Below, in pieces: positions 1 through 5,948 of a DNA stretch of 6,658 bases. The notes below the pieces were generated by a model. It was given only the letters and a program-made list of their open reading frames with translations, was not told the DNA's origin and did not search any database. Every line of letters begins with the position of its first letter. The first letter of the stretch is position 1. The DNA is taken from contig DAOUUT010000207.1 of the NCBI GenBank assembly GCA_030668025.1, forward strand, positions 1 to 6,658, read 5' to 3'. The stretch is from Promethearchaeota archaeon. Its GTDB lineage: Archaea; Asgardarchaeota; Lokiarchaeia; Sigynarchaeales; SOKP01. A program made the translations under genes and the position numbers.

Positions 1-1262
1 ATTTTTGGTAATGCTCCAAATGTTCTTGGGTCTGTAATTTTTCCACTAATCGCAGATACAGCAGCAGTTTCAGGGCTTACAAGGTAAGCTTGAGCGCTTT
101 TTGTGCCAGATCTTCCAAGAAAATTCCTATTGAATGTTCTTAATGTAACAGCATCGGTTTTTGGCGACAACCCCATACCAATACAAGGACCACATGCGTT
201 TTCGAGTATTCTTGCTCCCGCTTCAATTAGATATGACATCTCGCCAGATTTAATCATGTGGTTGACAACTTGACGAGAACCAGGTGAGACAGTTAGGACA
301 GTATGCTCGCTAATAGTTTTTCCTTTTAATATGTTGGCAGAAATTTTAAGATCTCGTAAAGTTGAGTTCGTACAACTTCCAATGCAAACTTGATCAACAT
401 TTAATCCTTCAACTTCTTTTACAGTTTTTACATTTCCTGGACTATGGGGTAGGGATACAAGAGGGACGAGCTCGCTCAGATTAATTTCTATGGTTTCGTC
501 GTATACAGCATCATCGTCTGGTGCAATGGCGACCCATTGTTCCCCTCTTTCTTGAGCAATTAAAAATTCTTTTGTAATATCGTCAGAGGGAAAAATTGAG
601 GTCGTAGCCCCCGTTTCAGTTCCCATGTTGGTTATTGTACCTCGTTCAGGTACGCTTAAAGTCTTAATACCAGAGCCAGTGTATTCCAATACTTTATTAA
701 CCGCCCCTTTAACGCCAATTCGTCTCAATACTTCTAATATAACATCTTTAGCAGATACAAAGTCAGGAAGTTCTCCAGTAAGATGTACTTTAATAACCCT
801 TGGCATTTTTAAGTGAAAAGCCTCACCCGCCATTGCCGCTGCTACGTCGAGACCTCCCGCTCCAATTGCAATCATTCCTATGCCACCTCCAGTTGGAGTG
901 TGACTATCTGAACCAAGTAAAGTTTTTCCAGGTCGAGCAAACCTTTCTAAATGAAGTTGATGGCATATACCATTACCAGGTCTAGAAAAATAAAGTCCAT
1001 ATTTCGCAGCTATACTTTGTAAATATCTATGATCGTCAGGATTTTTAAAATCAGTTTGTAACGTATTATGATCTACATAACTAACCGATAGTTCTGTTTG
1101 AATGCGTTGAATACCAATCGCTTCAAATTGTAAATATGCCATTGTACCCGTAGCATCTTGAGTTAACGTCTGATCTATTTTAATGCTAATATCCGACCCT
1201 CGCTCTGATTTTCCTTCAACCAAGTGCTGTTCTAAGATTTTTTCAGTTAAAGTTTTTCCCAT
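1..1262 (-). CDS. Aconitate hydratase (Aquifex-type), C-terminus beyond window edge
   Basis: Interconverts citrate and isocitrate through cis-aconitate in the cytoplasm, using a [4Fe-4S] cluster. The frame reads from ATG at 1262 leftwards through 420 codons without a stop. Visible signatures are DHN at residues 64-66, GSDSHT at 117-122, the first cluster cysteine in IGSCTNS (C297), and the pair in CGPCIGMG (C357, C360), all classic aconitase/isopropylmalate dehydratase large-domain motifs. The opening MGKTLTEKILEQHL and the early first motif fit the shorter single-chain aconitases of about 640 aa (TIGR01342-like, putative Aquifex type) rather than the 850-900 aa AcnA or AcnB. The small swivel domain would lie outside the window. 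No Shine-Dalgarno precedes the start; a TATA-like box lies about 28 nt upstream. It is transcribed away from the dehydratase operon, so a functional link is not implied. Homoaconitase or isopropylmalate dehydratase large subunit are less likely alternatives; a separate large subunit would end near residue 420. Confidence 0.9.
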   Translation of the reverse strand, partial: MGKTLTEKILEQHLVEGKSERGSDISIKIDQTLTQDATGTMAYLQFEAIGIQRIQTELSVSYVDHNTLQTDFKNPDDHRYLQSIAAKYGLYFSRPGNGICHQLHLERFARPGKTLLGSDSHTPTGGGIGMIAIGAGGLDVAAAMAGEAFHLKMPRVIKVHLTGELPDFVSAKDVILEVLRRIGVKGAVNKVLEYTGSGIKTLSVPERGTITNMGTETGATTSIFPSDDITKEFLIAQERGEQWVAIAPDDDAVYDETIEINLSELVPLVSLPHSPGNVKTVKEVEGLNVDQVCIGSCTNSTLRDLKISANILKGKTISEHTVLTVSPGSRQVVNHMIKSGEMSYLIEAGARILENACGPCIGMGLSPKTDAVTLRTFNRNFLGRSGTKSAQAYLVSPETAAVSAISGKITDPRTFGALPK

Positions 1263-1285
1263 AACTTTTAACCAATATTTTTTTA

Positions 1286-1296
1286 ATTTTATATTT
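1286..1296 (-). promoter_or_regulatory. TATA-like box upstream of the aconitase gene
   Basis: Read on the minus strand this is AAATATAAAAT preceded by ATG, with a GAAA purine run that resembles an archaeal BRE. Its centre is about 28 nt before the ATG at 1262, the spacing expected if transcription begins within a few bases of the start codon. Inference from position and base content only; AT-rich DNA gives such strings by chance. Confidence 0.3.
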
Positions 1297-1315
1297 CATT
1301 GAATGCCTTAATTTA

Positions 1316-1338
1316 ATCTATTTATGAACAAAATAGAT
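1316..1338. repeat. 8-bp perfect inverted repeat, possible operator
   Basis: ATCTATTT at 1316-1323 and its exact complement AAATAGAT at 1331-1338 flank a 7-base spacer. It sits 54-76 bp upstream of the aconitase start, just behind the candidate TATA box, a place where a dimeric regulator could bind. It has no T-tract and only one G:C pair, so it is not a terminator. Confidence 0.3.
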
Positions 1339-1465
1339 ACAAGATATTGAAAATTAAAATGTTATTAAACTTTTGGGTAAGCAATTTGCCCACTATAATC
1401 CCTTTTGACTCCAAGTTCTAAATTCAGTTGTTTAATAAGGATATTAGCATAAACTTTTCAATTAA

Positions 1466-1490
1466 TTAATAAAAGCTTTAACTTTATTAA
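1466..1490. repeat. 8-bp perfect inverted repeat upstream of the operon
   Basis: TTAATAAA at 1466-1473 and TTTATTAA at 1483-1490 are exact complements around a 9-base spacer that itself begins inside the palindrome AAAGCTTT. It lies about 20 bp upstream of the candidate TATA box of the rightward operon, where an operator would be expected. All arms are A/T, so chance occurrence is quite possible. Confidence 0.25.
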
Positions 1491-1510
1491 CTAACCTAAC
1501 TAATATGATC

Positions 1511-1520
1511 TTTATATAAT
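1511..1520 (+). promoter_or_regulatory. TATA-like box of the rightward operon
   Basis: TTTATATAAT includes TTTATATA, an exact match to the archaeal box A consensus as commonly given, centred about 25 nt before the TTG at 1540. This would put the transcript start at or next to the first codon, i.e. a leaderless message, which fits the absence of a Shine-Dalgarno there. In a bacterial reading TATAAT at 1515-1520 would be a -10 element, but no good -35 sits 16-18 bp upstream. Confidence 0.4.
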
Positions 1521-1539
1521 TGCTTCAAATAATTAAAAT

Positions 1540-2043
1540 TTGGTGGCTACTATTAATCAAATTGATAATCTTAAAAAAACAAGTAGGGATATTAGAGCAG
1601 AAAATTTGGTTAGGGAAACAAAAGTGCTTAATATCGCCCGATTGGCAAAGATGTTAGTAGATTTATTTGGCCTAGACGAGCCTTTTAAAAAAATAGGGAA
1701 ATGGAATGGTGAAGATGTAGAAATGTATTTAGTCGAATTAGACGGATATATTACTTTTATGCTCGCATCTGATAGAAAGAATTTTGATTGTCGCGTAGAG
1801 AATGCTAATAATCCTGTTGCACGAATTATAATAAATGTAGAAGAAGAAAAAATACTTAGCGTGTTAAGCAGTATTATTCGCTCTAAAAATAATATCTTTG
1901 GACTAATGAAACTTTTAAAGTATTTAATTCCCAGAAAAATAAAGATTAAAGGGTCCTATGTAGCTGTCATAAAACTGGTAAGGTGTCTGATGATAGGTAA
2001 AAATGAAGTTTATAAAAACAGTAAGGGAGATTTATTACCATGA
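1540..2043 (+). CDS. Small SCP2-like (sterol carrier protein 2 fold) protein, first gene of the operon
   Basis: A 167-aa cytoplasmic protein with no signal peptide or clear membrane helix. I read it as a possible SCP2-type lipid/acyl-CoA binding domain: a strand-rich middle (EMYLVELDGYITFML near 61-75, then ARIIINVEEEKILSVLSSII near 94-113), a helical stretch, and the ending KIKIKGSYVAVIKLVRCL (133-150), which resembles the conserved close of SCP2 domains, where a G-x-K/I-x-I-x-G strand leads into the last helix. The match is by eye and the family is divergent. The start is uncertain. TTG 1540 (or GTG 1543) has no ribosome site but follows a TATA-like box at leaderless spacing; GTG 1624 has a good AGGGA seven bases upstream and would give 139 aa, leaving the SCP2-like part intact. 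The stop overlaps the next ATG in ATGA, so it is translationally coupled to the dehydratase subunit. A role in holding a hydrophobic acyl-CoA substrate is inference. Confidence 0.6.
   Translation: MVATINQIDNLKKTSRDIRAENLVRETKVLNIARLAKMLVDLFGLDEPFKKIGKWNGEDVEMYLVELDGYITFMLASDRKNFDCRVENANNPVARIIINVEEEKILSVLSSIIRSKNNIFGLMKLLKYLIPRKIKIKGSYVAVIKLVRCLMIGKNEVYKNSKGDLLP
1612..1616 (+). promoter_or_regulatory. Possible ribosome binding site for an alternative start at GTG 1624
   Basis: AGGGA followed by a 7-nt spacer (AACAAAA) and GTG in the frame of the SCP2-like gene. If used, the protein begins at what is otherwise residue 29. It competes with the upstream TTG/GTG start, which has no Shine-Dalgarno. 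Confidence 0.35.
2024..2029 (+). promoter_or_regulatory. Ribosome binding site of the 383-aa dehydratase subunit
   Basis: AGGGAG lies inside the 3' end of the SCP2-like gene, 10 nt before ATG 2040. Together with the ATGA overlap it supports coupled translation and fixes the start of the downstream gene. Confidence 0.65.
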
Positions 2044-3191
2044 GCCTAAATAACGATGCTTTTCTTAACATTTCGAATTCAATTATGAACTCTTACATTA
2101 AGGAATGGCAAGAAAATAATAAAAAGGTTGTTGGTCATTATTGTACTTACATGCCTGAAGAATTACTGCACGCTGCAAATTTATTACCTTTTAGAATTAG
2201 AGCAACTGGAAATAAAGACACGGATTTAGCTGATATATATATGGTACGGTTTACTTGTTCATTTGTTAGAGCAACTCTAGATTTGGCTTTAAGAGGAGGC
2301 TACGATTTCTTAGATGGTCTTTTTATATCTAATTCGTGCGATCATACGCGACGAATGTATGAGCTCTTCGATTTAAAAGTATTTAAAAGAAAAGGTTTCG
2401 AAAAAAAGGTTCCACGGTTTTATATTGCTATGCCTCATATTATTACAGATGAAGGTTTTGAATGGTACCATAAAGAAATAGAAGAATTTAAAGAAGAATT
2501 AGAAGAAACCTTTACTCATCAAATTATAACTGATCAAGATTTACATAGTTCGATAAAAACATATAATAAGAATCGTGATCTTTTGCGAAAAATCCACGAG
2601 CTAAGAATTATTGATACGCCAAAAATTACGGGAAGCGAAGCTTTACAAATTTCTATGTCAAATAGCTCAATCCCTAAAGAATTTGCCAACCAAGAATTAG
2701 AGAGAATTCTTAAATTATTGCAAGAGTCTGAAGGAATTAAATCTAATGTTAAACGAATAATGCTCGTTGGAAGCGAAGTAGATAGTACTGATTTTACCCG
2801 ATTAATTGAAGATTCTGGAGCCTTAATAGTGTCTGATTCCTTATGCTTTGGAACTCGCAATTTTTTAGATGATGTACACATAGGTTATGGAAGTAATCCA
2901 TTAAAAAATATCTCAGAGCGCTTATATTATAGACTTTCTTGCCCTAGAATGATGGACGATTATGAAAGGCGATTTGATTTTCTAATACACGAGATTAAAA
3001 GAGCAAATATTGATGGCGTTATCCTACAGAGAATAAACAACTGTGATCTAGCGGGATGTGATAATATGCTCCATTCACATAAGCTGAAGGATTTGGAAAT
3101 CCCCGTTTTGGACCTCGATCGCGAATTCTACCAGGCTGATACAACTAGACTCCAAACGCGTATTGAGGCATTTTTAGAAATGATAAAATAA
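2040..3191 (+). CDS. 2-hydroxyacyl-CoA dehydratase / benzoyl-CoA reductase family subunit, BcrC/HgdB-like
   Basis: A 383-aa Fe-S subunit of the family COG1775 (HgdB, FldC, BcrC/BadD/BzdN). Members bind a [4Fe-4S] cluster and pair with a second subunit to dehydrate 2-hydroxyacyl-CoA or reduce an aromatic acyl-CoA after one-electron activation. Family signatures in order: GHYCTYMPEELLHAANLLP (residues 32-50, C35), FTCSFVRATL (71-80, C73), YDFLDGLFISNSCDHTRR (88-105, C100), the second-domain cysteine motif INNCDLAGCDN (332-342, C335 and C340), and the closing IPVLDLDREFYQ...TRIEAFLEM (354-381). C35, C100 and C335 are likely cluster ligands by family analogy. Length matches BcrC/HgdB (about 370-390 aa). 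The start is firm: ATGA overlap with the SCP2-like gene and AGGGAG upstream. Two BcrB-like genes follow after 46 bp and are the obvious partners. No activator ATPase is seen nearby. A double-cubane-cluster protein, another branch of the same family, is an alternative that cannot be excluded by eye. Confidence 0.88.
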   Translation: MSLNNDAFLNISNSIMNSYIKEWQENNKKVVGHYCTYMPEELLHAANLLPFRIRATGNKDTDLADIYMVRFTCSFVRATLDLALRGGYDFLDGLFISNSCDHTRRMYELFDLKVFKRKGFEKKVPRFYIAMPHIITDEGFEWYHKEIEEFKEELEETFTHQIITDQDLHSSIKTYNKNRDLLRKIHELRIIDTPKITGSEALQISMSNSSIPKEFANQELERILKLLQESEGIKSNVKRIMLVGSEVDSTDFTRLIEDSGALIVSDSLCFGTRNFLDDVHIGYGSNPLKNISERLYYRLSCPRMMDDYERRFDFLIHEIKRANIDGVILQRINNCDLAGCDNMLHSHKLKDLEIPVLDLDREFYQADTTRLQTRIEAFLEMIK

Positions 3192-3237
3192 TTTTAAAAT
3201 TTGAAAAAAGCTTACTGATTAAATTTGGATAAAAAAT
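3192..3237. other. 46-bp spacer between the dehydratase subunits
   Basis: AT-rich with no terminator-like hairpin, so read-through is expected. TTTTAAAA at 3192-3199 is TATA-like but unconvincing. A partial ribosome site GGAT (3227-3230) lies 7 nt before ATG 3238. Confidence 0.4.
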
Positions 3238-4527
3238 ATGCCTAGTAAATCAGAGTTGGAAAACAGGATTATTCCCTATAAGATGTTATTAAATTCTATG
3301 TCAACAACTCACGAATTAATCGATAAGATATTACCTAATGATGGACTTCCCTCGTTGAGAATCGGATTGGAAGAAATGCTTTCTGTGGTTCGTAAAGACA
3401 TCGAAAAAGCAAGAGAAGGATTGCCAATAGTGGGATATCACTTTGCATTTCAGCCAGAATACTTAAAATGTTATGATTGTGTTCCAATTTGTATTGAAGG
3501 GGTTTCATTTTTGCTTGGCGCTTTACTTTTAAGTGGTGTCGAGTCCTACTATGATTTAATAGGTAATTGGGGGCATCCTTTTCATACATGTTCTGCCCAA
3601 AAGGGTGTAATGGGAATGAGTTTAGAAGACTTATTTAAATTTGACGCGATTATCACTCCAACAGCACCCTGTGATTCCACCTGCGCTTCTTACCCTTTTT
3701 TTAAATTAAAAAAAAAGTTTCCTTTAATCATTGCTGATATGCCTTTTCTTCATGAGGAAAAAAGTTATACATATTATGGAGAACAATTAAAGCTAAGCTT
3801 AGAGGAATTAGGTAAAGTAATTGGTCAAGAACCCGATTTTGAAAAATTGAGGAATGCTTTGGAATTAGAGAATGATGTAACAAAATTAAAAATGGAATTA
3901 TTTGATTTAATTAAGGCTGTTCCGAGCCCAATCGAGAACATGTTTAATCCCGTTTCAGCTGCAACAACTATATTTATTTCGGGAACATCTGAAAACCTCT
4001 CTTTTTACCAAAGAATGTTGGAACTCGCAAAAAATAGGTATAAAAACAAGGAGCATTATGGAGGTGAAGAACGAGTTAGATCCATTTGGCCTTATATGCT
4101 CACATTTTTCGATATTTCTTTATGTGAATGGTTAGATCGCGAATTGGGTATGAGTATTTTATTAGACATTTTTAACTATAATTTATCAGATTTAATTGAT
4201 ACTAAATCTGATTCAGATTCATTATTTTATGGAATGGCAAAGAAGGCTATGGGTTGGCCGATGGTGAAGCAATCTTCAGAATTCTATTATCCCTTCTTAG
4301 ACGATTGTGTTAGAATGGCTAAAGATTTTAGTGCAGACTGTTTTATTTACACTCAAAGTATTGCGTGTAAGCAATTTGGCGCTGTTCCACAACTTTTAAG
4401 AGAAGCTCTTCACGATGAAGTGGGAATCCCTATGTTAATAATTGATTTTGACGTAGGAGATGCTCGAATGACATCTTTAAAAGCTTTTAAAGATAAAATA
4501 ACTATGTTTGTTCAAACGCTCATGTAA
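3238..4527 (+). CDS. 2-hydroxyacyl-CoA dehydratase / benzoyl-CoA reductase family subunit, BcrB-like, copy 1
   Basis: A 429-aa protein of the same superfamily as the 383-aa subunit, but of the larger BcrB/HgdA-like type. Signatures: GLPIVGYHFAFQPEYLKCYD (61-80), a cysteine cluster C78-x2-C81-x3-C85, WGHPFHTCSAQKG (111-123, C118), FDAIITPTAPCDSTC (135-149, C145, C149), a helical KLSLEELGKVIGQEPD segment (185-200), and a C-terminal domain with DDCVRMAKDFSADCFI (355-370, C357, C368), ACKQFGAVPQLLREAL (376-391, C377) and GIPMLIIDFDVGD (396-408). The order of CSxxKG, then a Cys about 27 residues on, then a P-F motif resembles BcrB; I infer that C118, C145 and C377 include cluster ligands. It probably pairs with the upstream 383-aa subunit. 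It is about 69% identical to the next gene. The substrate is unknown. The ATG start is supported by a GGAT and by equal length with the paralogue. Confidence 0.83.
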   Translation: MPSKSELENRIIPYKMLLNSMSTTHELIDKILPNDGLPSLRIGLEEMLSVVRKDIEKAREGLPIVGYHFAFQPEYLKCYDCVPICIEGVSFLLGALLLSGVESYYDLIGNWGHPFHTCSAQKGVMGMSLEDLFKFDAIITPTAPCDSTCASYPFFKLKKKFPLIIADMPFLHEEKSYTYYGEQLKLSLEELGKVIGQEPDFEKLRNALELENDVTKLKMELFDLIKAVPSPIENMFNPVSAATTIFISGTSENLSFYQRMLELAKNRYKNKEHYGGEERVRSIWPYMLTFFDISLCEWLDRELGMSILLDIFNYNLSDLIDTKSDSDSLFYGMAKKAMGWPMVKQSSEFYYPFLDDCVRMAKDFSADCFIYTQSIACKQFGAVPQLLREALHDEVGIPMLIIDFDVGDARMTSLKAFKDKITMFVQTLM

Positions 4528-4567
4528 TATGTATTATTAATAAAATTAAATAAAAATTGGAATAACT
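4528..4567. other. 40-bp spacer between the two paralogues
   Basis: AT-rich, with no hairpin and no terminator. GGA at 4559-4561 precedes ATG 4568 by 6 nt. The short TTGGA element before the start is also present before copy 1 (3225-3229), consistent with duplication of the gene together with its ribosome site. Confidence 0.4.
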
Positions 4568-5857
4568 ATGGTTAATCAATCAAAATTAGAAAATAGAATA
4601 ATTCCCTATAAGATGTTAAAACAAGCCGTGTCCACTACATACGAGTTGGTTGAGAAAATACTTCCCGAAGACGGAATGCCGGCATTGAGGATAGGTTTAA
4701 AATATATCGACTTGGTAATGGCTGATTTCATCAAAAAAGCGGGAGAAGGGCTTCCTATAATTGGATACCATTTTGCATTCCCCTCGGATTATCTTTATTG
4801 TTTTGATTGTGTGCCCGTTTGTGTTGAAGCGGTCTCGTATTTCATATCGGCATTATTACCTAATGGTTCTGAACCCTATTATGATTTAATAAATAGCTGG
4901 GGACATCCATTCCACACATGTTCAAGTCAGAAAGGAACAATGGGAATGACACTTGACGATTTATTCAAATTTGACGCAATAATTACACCAACCGCACCGT
5001 GCGACAACACTTACGCTTCTTATCCCTTTTTTAGGTATCATAAAAATATTCCCTTAGTAACTCCAGATTTACCGTTCCTTTGGGAAGAAAAAAGCTATAC
5101 TTATTATGGAGAACAACTAAGGTTAAGTTTAGAGGAATTAGGTAAAGTAATTGGTCAAGAACCCGATTACGAAAAAATGAAGCAACATATTGAATTAGAA
5201 AATGAAACGAACAAAACCCAACTTGAAATATTTGAACTAAAAAAGGCGACTCCTTGTCCCTTAGAAAACATGTTTAACCCTATGTCTGCAGCTGCCGCAA
5301 CTTTTATGTCAGGACGCGAAGAAAAATTAGAATTTTACCGCGATATGCTTGAAATTGGTAAGATCCACTATAAAAATAAAGAACATCATGGTGCTGAAGA
5401 AAAAATACGAAGTATATGGCCGTACATGATTATTTTTTTCGATTTATCGTTATGTGAATATTTAGATCGAGAATTGGGGATGAGCATTTTATTCGATATT
5501 TTTAATTACAACTTTGCTGACCCCATCAATACAAAATCTGATTTGGATACATTATTTTACGGAATGGCTAAAAAGGGTATGGGTCTTCCAATGATTAAGC
5601 AATCAACAGAATTTTTTTATCCCTTTATTGACGATTGCGTGAGATTAGCAAAAGAATTTACCGCAGATTGTTTTATTTTTACTTCACACTTAGGTTGTAA
5701 ACAATTTGGTGCAGTCCCACAGATATTAAGGGAAGCCTTAAGGGATGAAGTTGGCATTCCTATGCTTATAATAGATTTAGATGTCGGTGATAAAAGAATG
5801 ACGTCTGAAAAAATCATTAAAGATAAAATTAACCTGTTTGCTCAGACACTTCTATGA
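4568..5857 (+). CDS. 2-hydroxyacyl-CoA dehydratase / benzoyl-CoA reductase family subunit, BcrB-like, copy 2
   Basis: A tandem paralogue of the preceding gene: also 429 aa, alignable from end to end without a gap, with 295 of 429 residues identical by my hand count (about 69%). All shared motifs are kept: GLPIIGYHFAF (61-71), C78-x2-C81-x3-C85, WGHPFHTCSSQKG (111-123, C118), FDAIITPTAPCDNTY (135-149, C145), SLEELGKVIGQEPD (187-200), DDCVRLAKEFTADCFI (355-370), GCKQFGAVPQILREAL (376-391, C377) and GIPMLIIDLDVGD (396-408). Nine cysteines are common to both; C149 of copy 1 is Tyr here, and C230 is found only here. Intact reading frame and intact motifs argue that both copies work. They may make alternative complexes with the 383-aa subunit for different substrates, or both may sit in one complex. 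Differences cluster at 44-60, 70-77, 95-110, 155-168 and 202-230. Confidence 0.83.
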   Translation: MVNQSKLENRIIPYKMLKQAVSTTYELVEKILPEDGMPALRIGLKYIDLVMADFIKKAGEGLPIIGYHFAFPSDYLYCFDCVPVCVEAVSYFISALLPNGSEPYYDLINSWGHPFHTCSSQKGTMGMTLDDLFKFDAIITPTAPCDNTYASYPFFRYHKNIPLVTPDLPFLWEEKSYTYYGEQLRLSLEELGKVIGQEPDYEKMKQHIELENETNKTQLEIFELKKATPCPLENMFNPMSAAAATFMSGREEKLEFYRDMLEIGKIHYKNKEHHGAEEKIRSIWPYMIIFFDLSLCEYLDRELGMSILFDIFNYNFADPINTKSDLDTLFYGMAKKGMGLPMIKQSTEFFYPFIDDCVRLAKEFTADCFIFTSHLGCKQFGAVPQILREALRDEVGIPMLIIDLDVGDKRMTSEKIIKDKINLFAQTLL

Positions 5858-5948
5858 AAAAAAATGAAGATATTAAAATTAATAATTACTAGAACGTAAT
5901 CTAATCTATATATAATAATTATTCAAAAAATACTGAAGGTATAAAAAT
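5858..5948. other. 91-bp spacer before the Fe-S protein gene, possible internal promoter
   Basis: The longest gap within the operon and almost all A/T. TATATATAATAAT at about 5907-5919 could be a TATA box or a -10 element (TATAAT 5911-5916), but no -35 match sits upstream. No GC-rich hairpin with a T-tract is present, so read-through from the dehydratase genes is likely. Confidence 0.3.
5935..5939 (+). promoter_or_regulatory. Ribosome binding site of the Fe-S protein
   Basis: GAAGG nine nt before ATG 5949. It is one of the clearer Shine-Dalgarno sequences in the window and supports the chosen start. Confidence 0.55.

Larger units (their letters stand above)
1263..1539. other. Divergent intergenic region with promoters for both units
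   Basis: This 277-bp AT-rich stretch has no supported coding frame. It must carry the start signals of the aconitase (leftwards) and of the five-gene operon (rightwards). It contains TATA-like boxes near both gene starts, two perfect 8-bp inverted repeats (1316-1338 and 1466-1490), a short palindrome GCAATTTGC at 1381-1389, and a bacterial-style TATAAT at 1394-1399. Confidence 0.6.

Noticed and set aside
625..985. Two short plus-strand open frames (625-816 and 800-985)
   Set aside because: They lie opposite the aconitase gene, whose minus-strand frame is continuous and carries all the expected motifs; the short frames show no domain and no ribosome site.
1373..1399. Bacterial-type promoter TTGGGT-15 bp-TATAAT on the plus strand
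   Set aside because: The -10 is perfect but the -35 is poor and the spacing short, and it would leave a leader of about 134 nt; kept only as a possibility in the intergenic description.
2534..2881. Minus-strand open frame of 115 codons
   Set aside because: Antisense to the BcrC-like gene; its sequence mirrors conserved coding and has no independent support.
3335..3589. Minus-strand open frame of 84 codons
   Set aside because: Antisense to BcrB-like copy 1, basic and low-information in composition, not preserved opposite copy 2.
5617..5817. Minus-strand open frame of 66 codons
   Set aside because: Antisense to the conserved C-terminal region of BcrB-like copy 2.
3238..5857. Large direct repeat or mobile element
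   Set aside because: The similarity is a protein-coding tandem duplication, diverged at the nucleotide level; no transposase, terminal inverted repeats or target-site duplications are seen.
5881..5923. Inverted repeat AATAATTA / TAATTATT after copy 2, considered as a terminator
   Set aside because: A/T only, with a 27-base loop and no T-tract; it would not form a stable hairpin.
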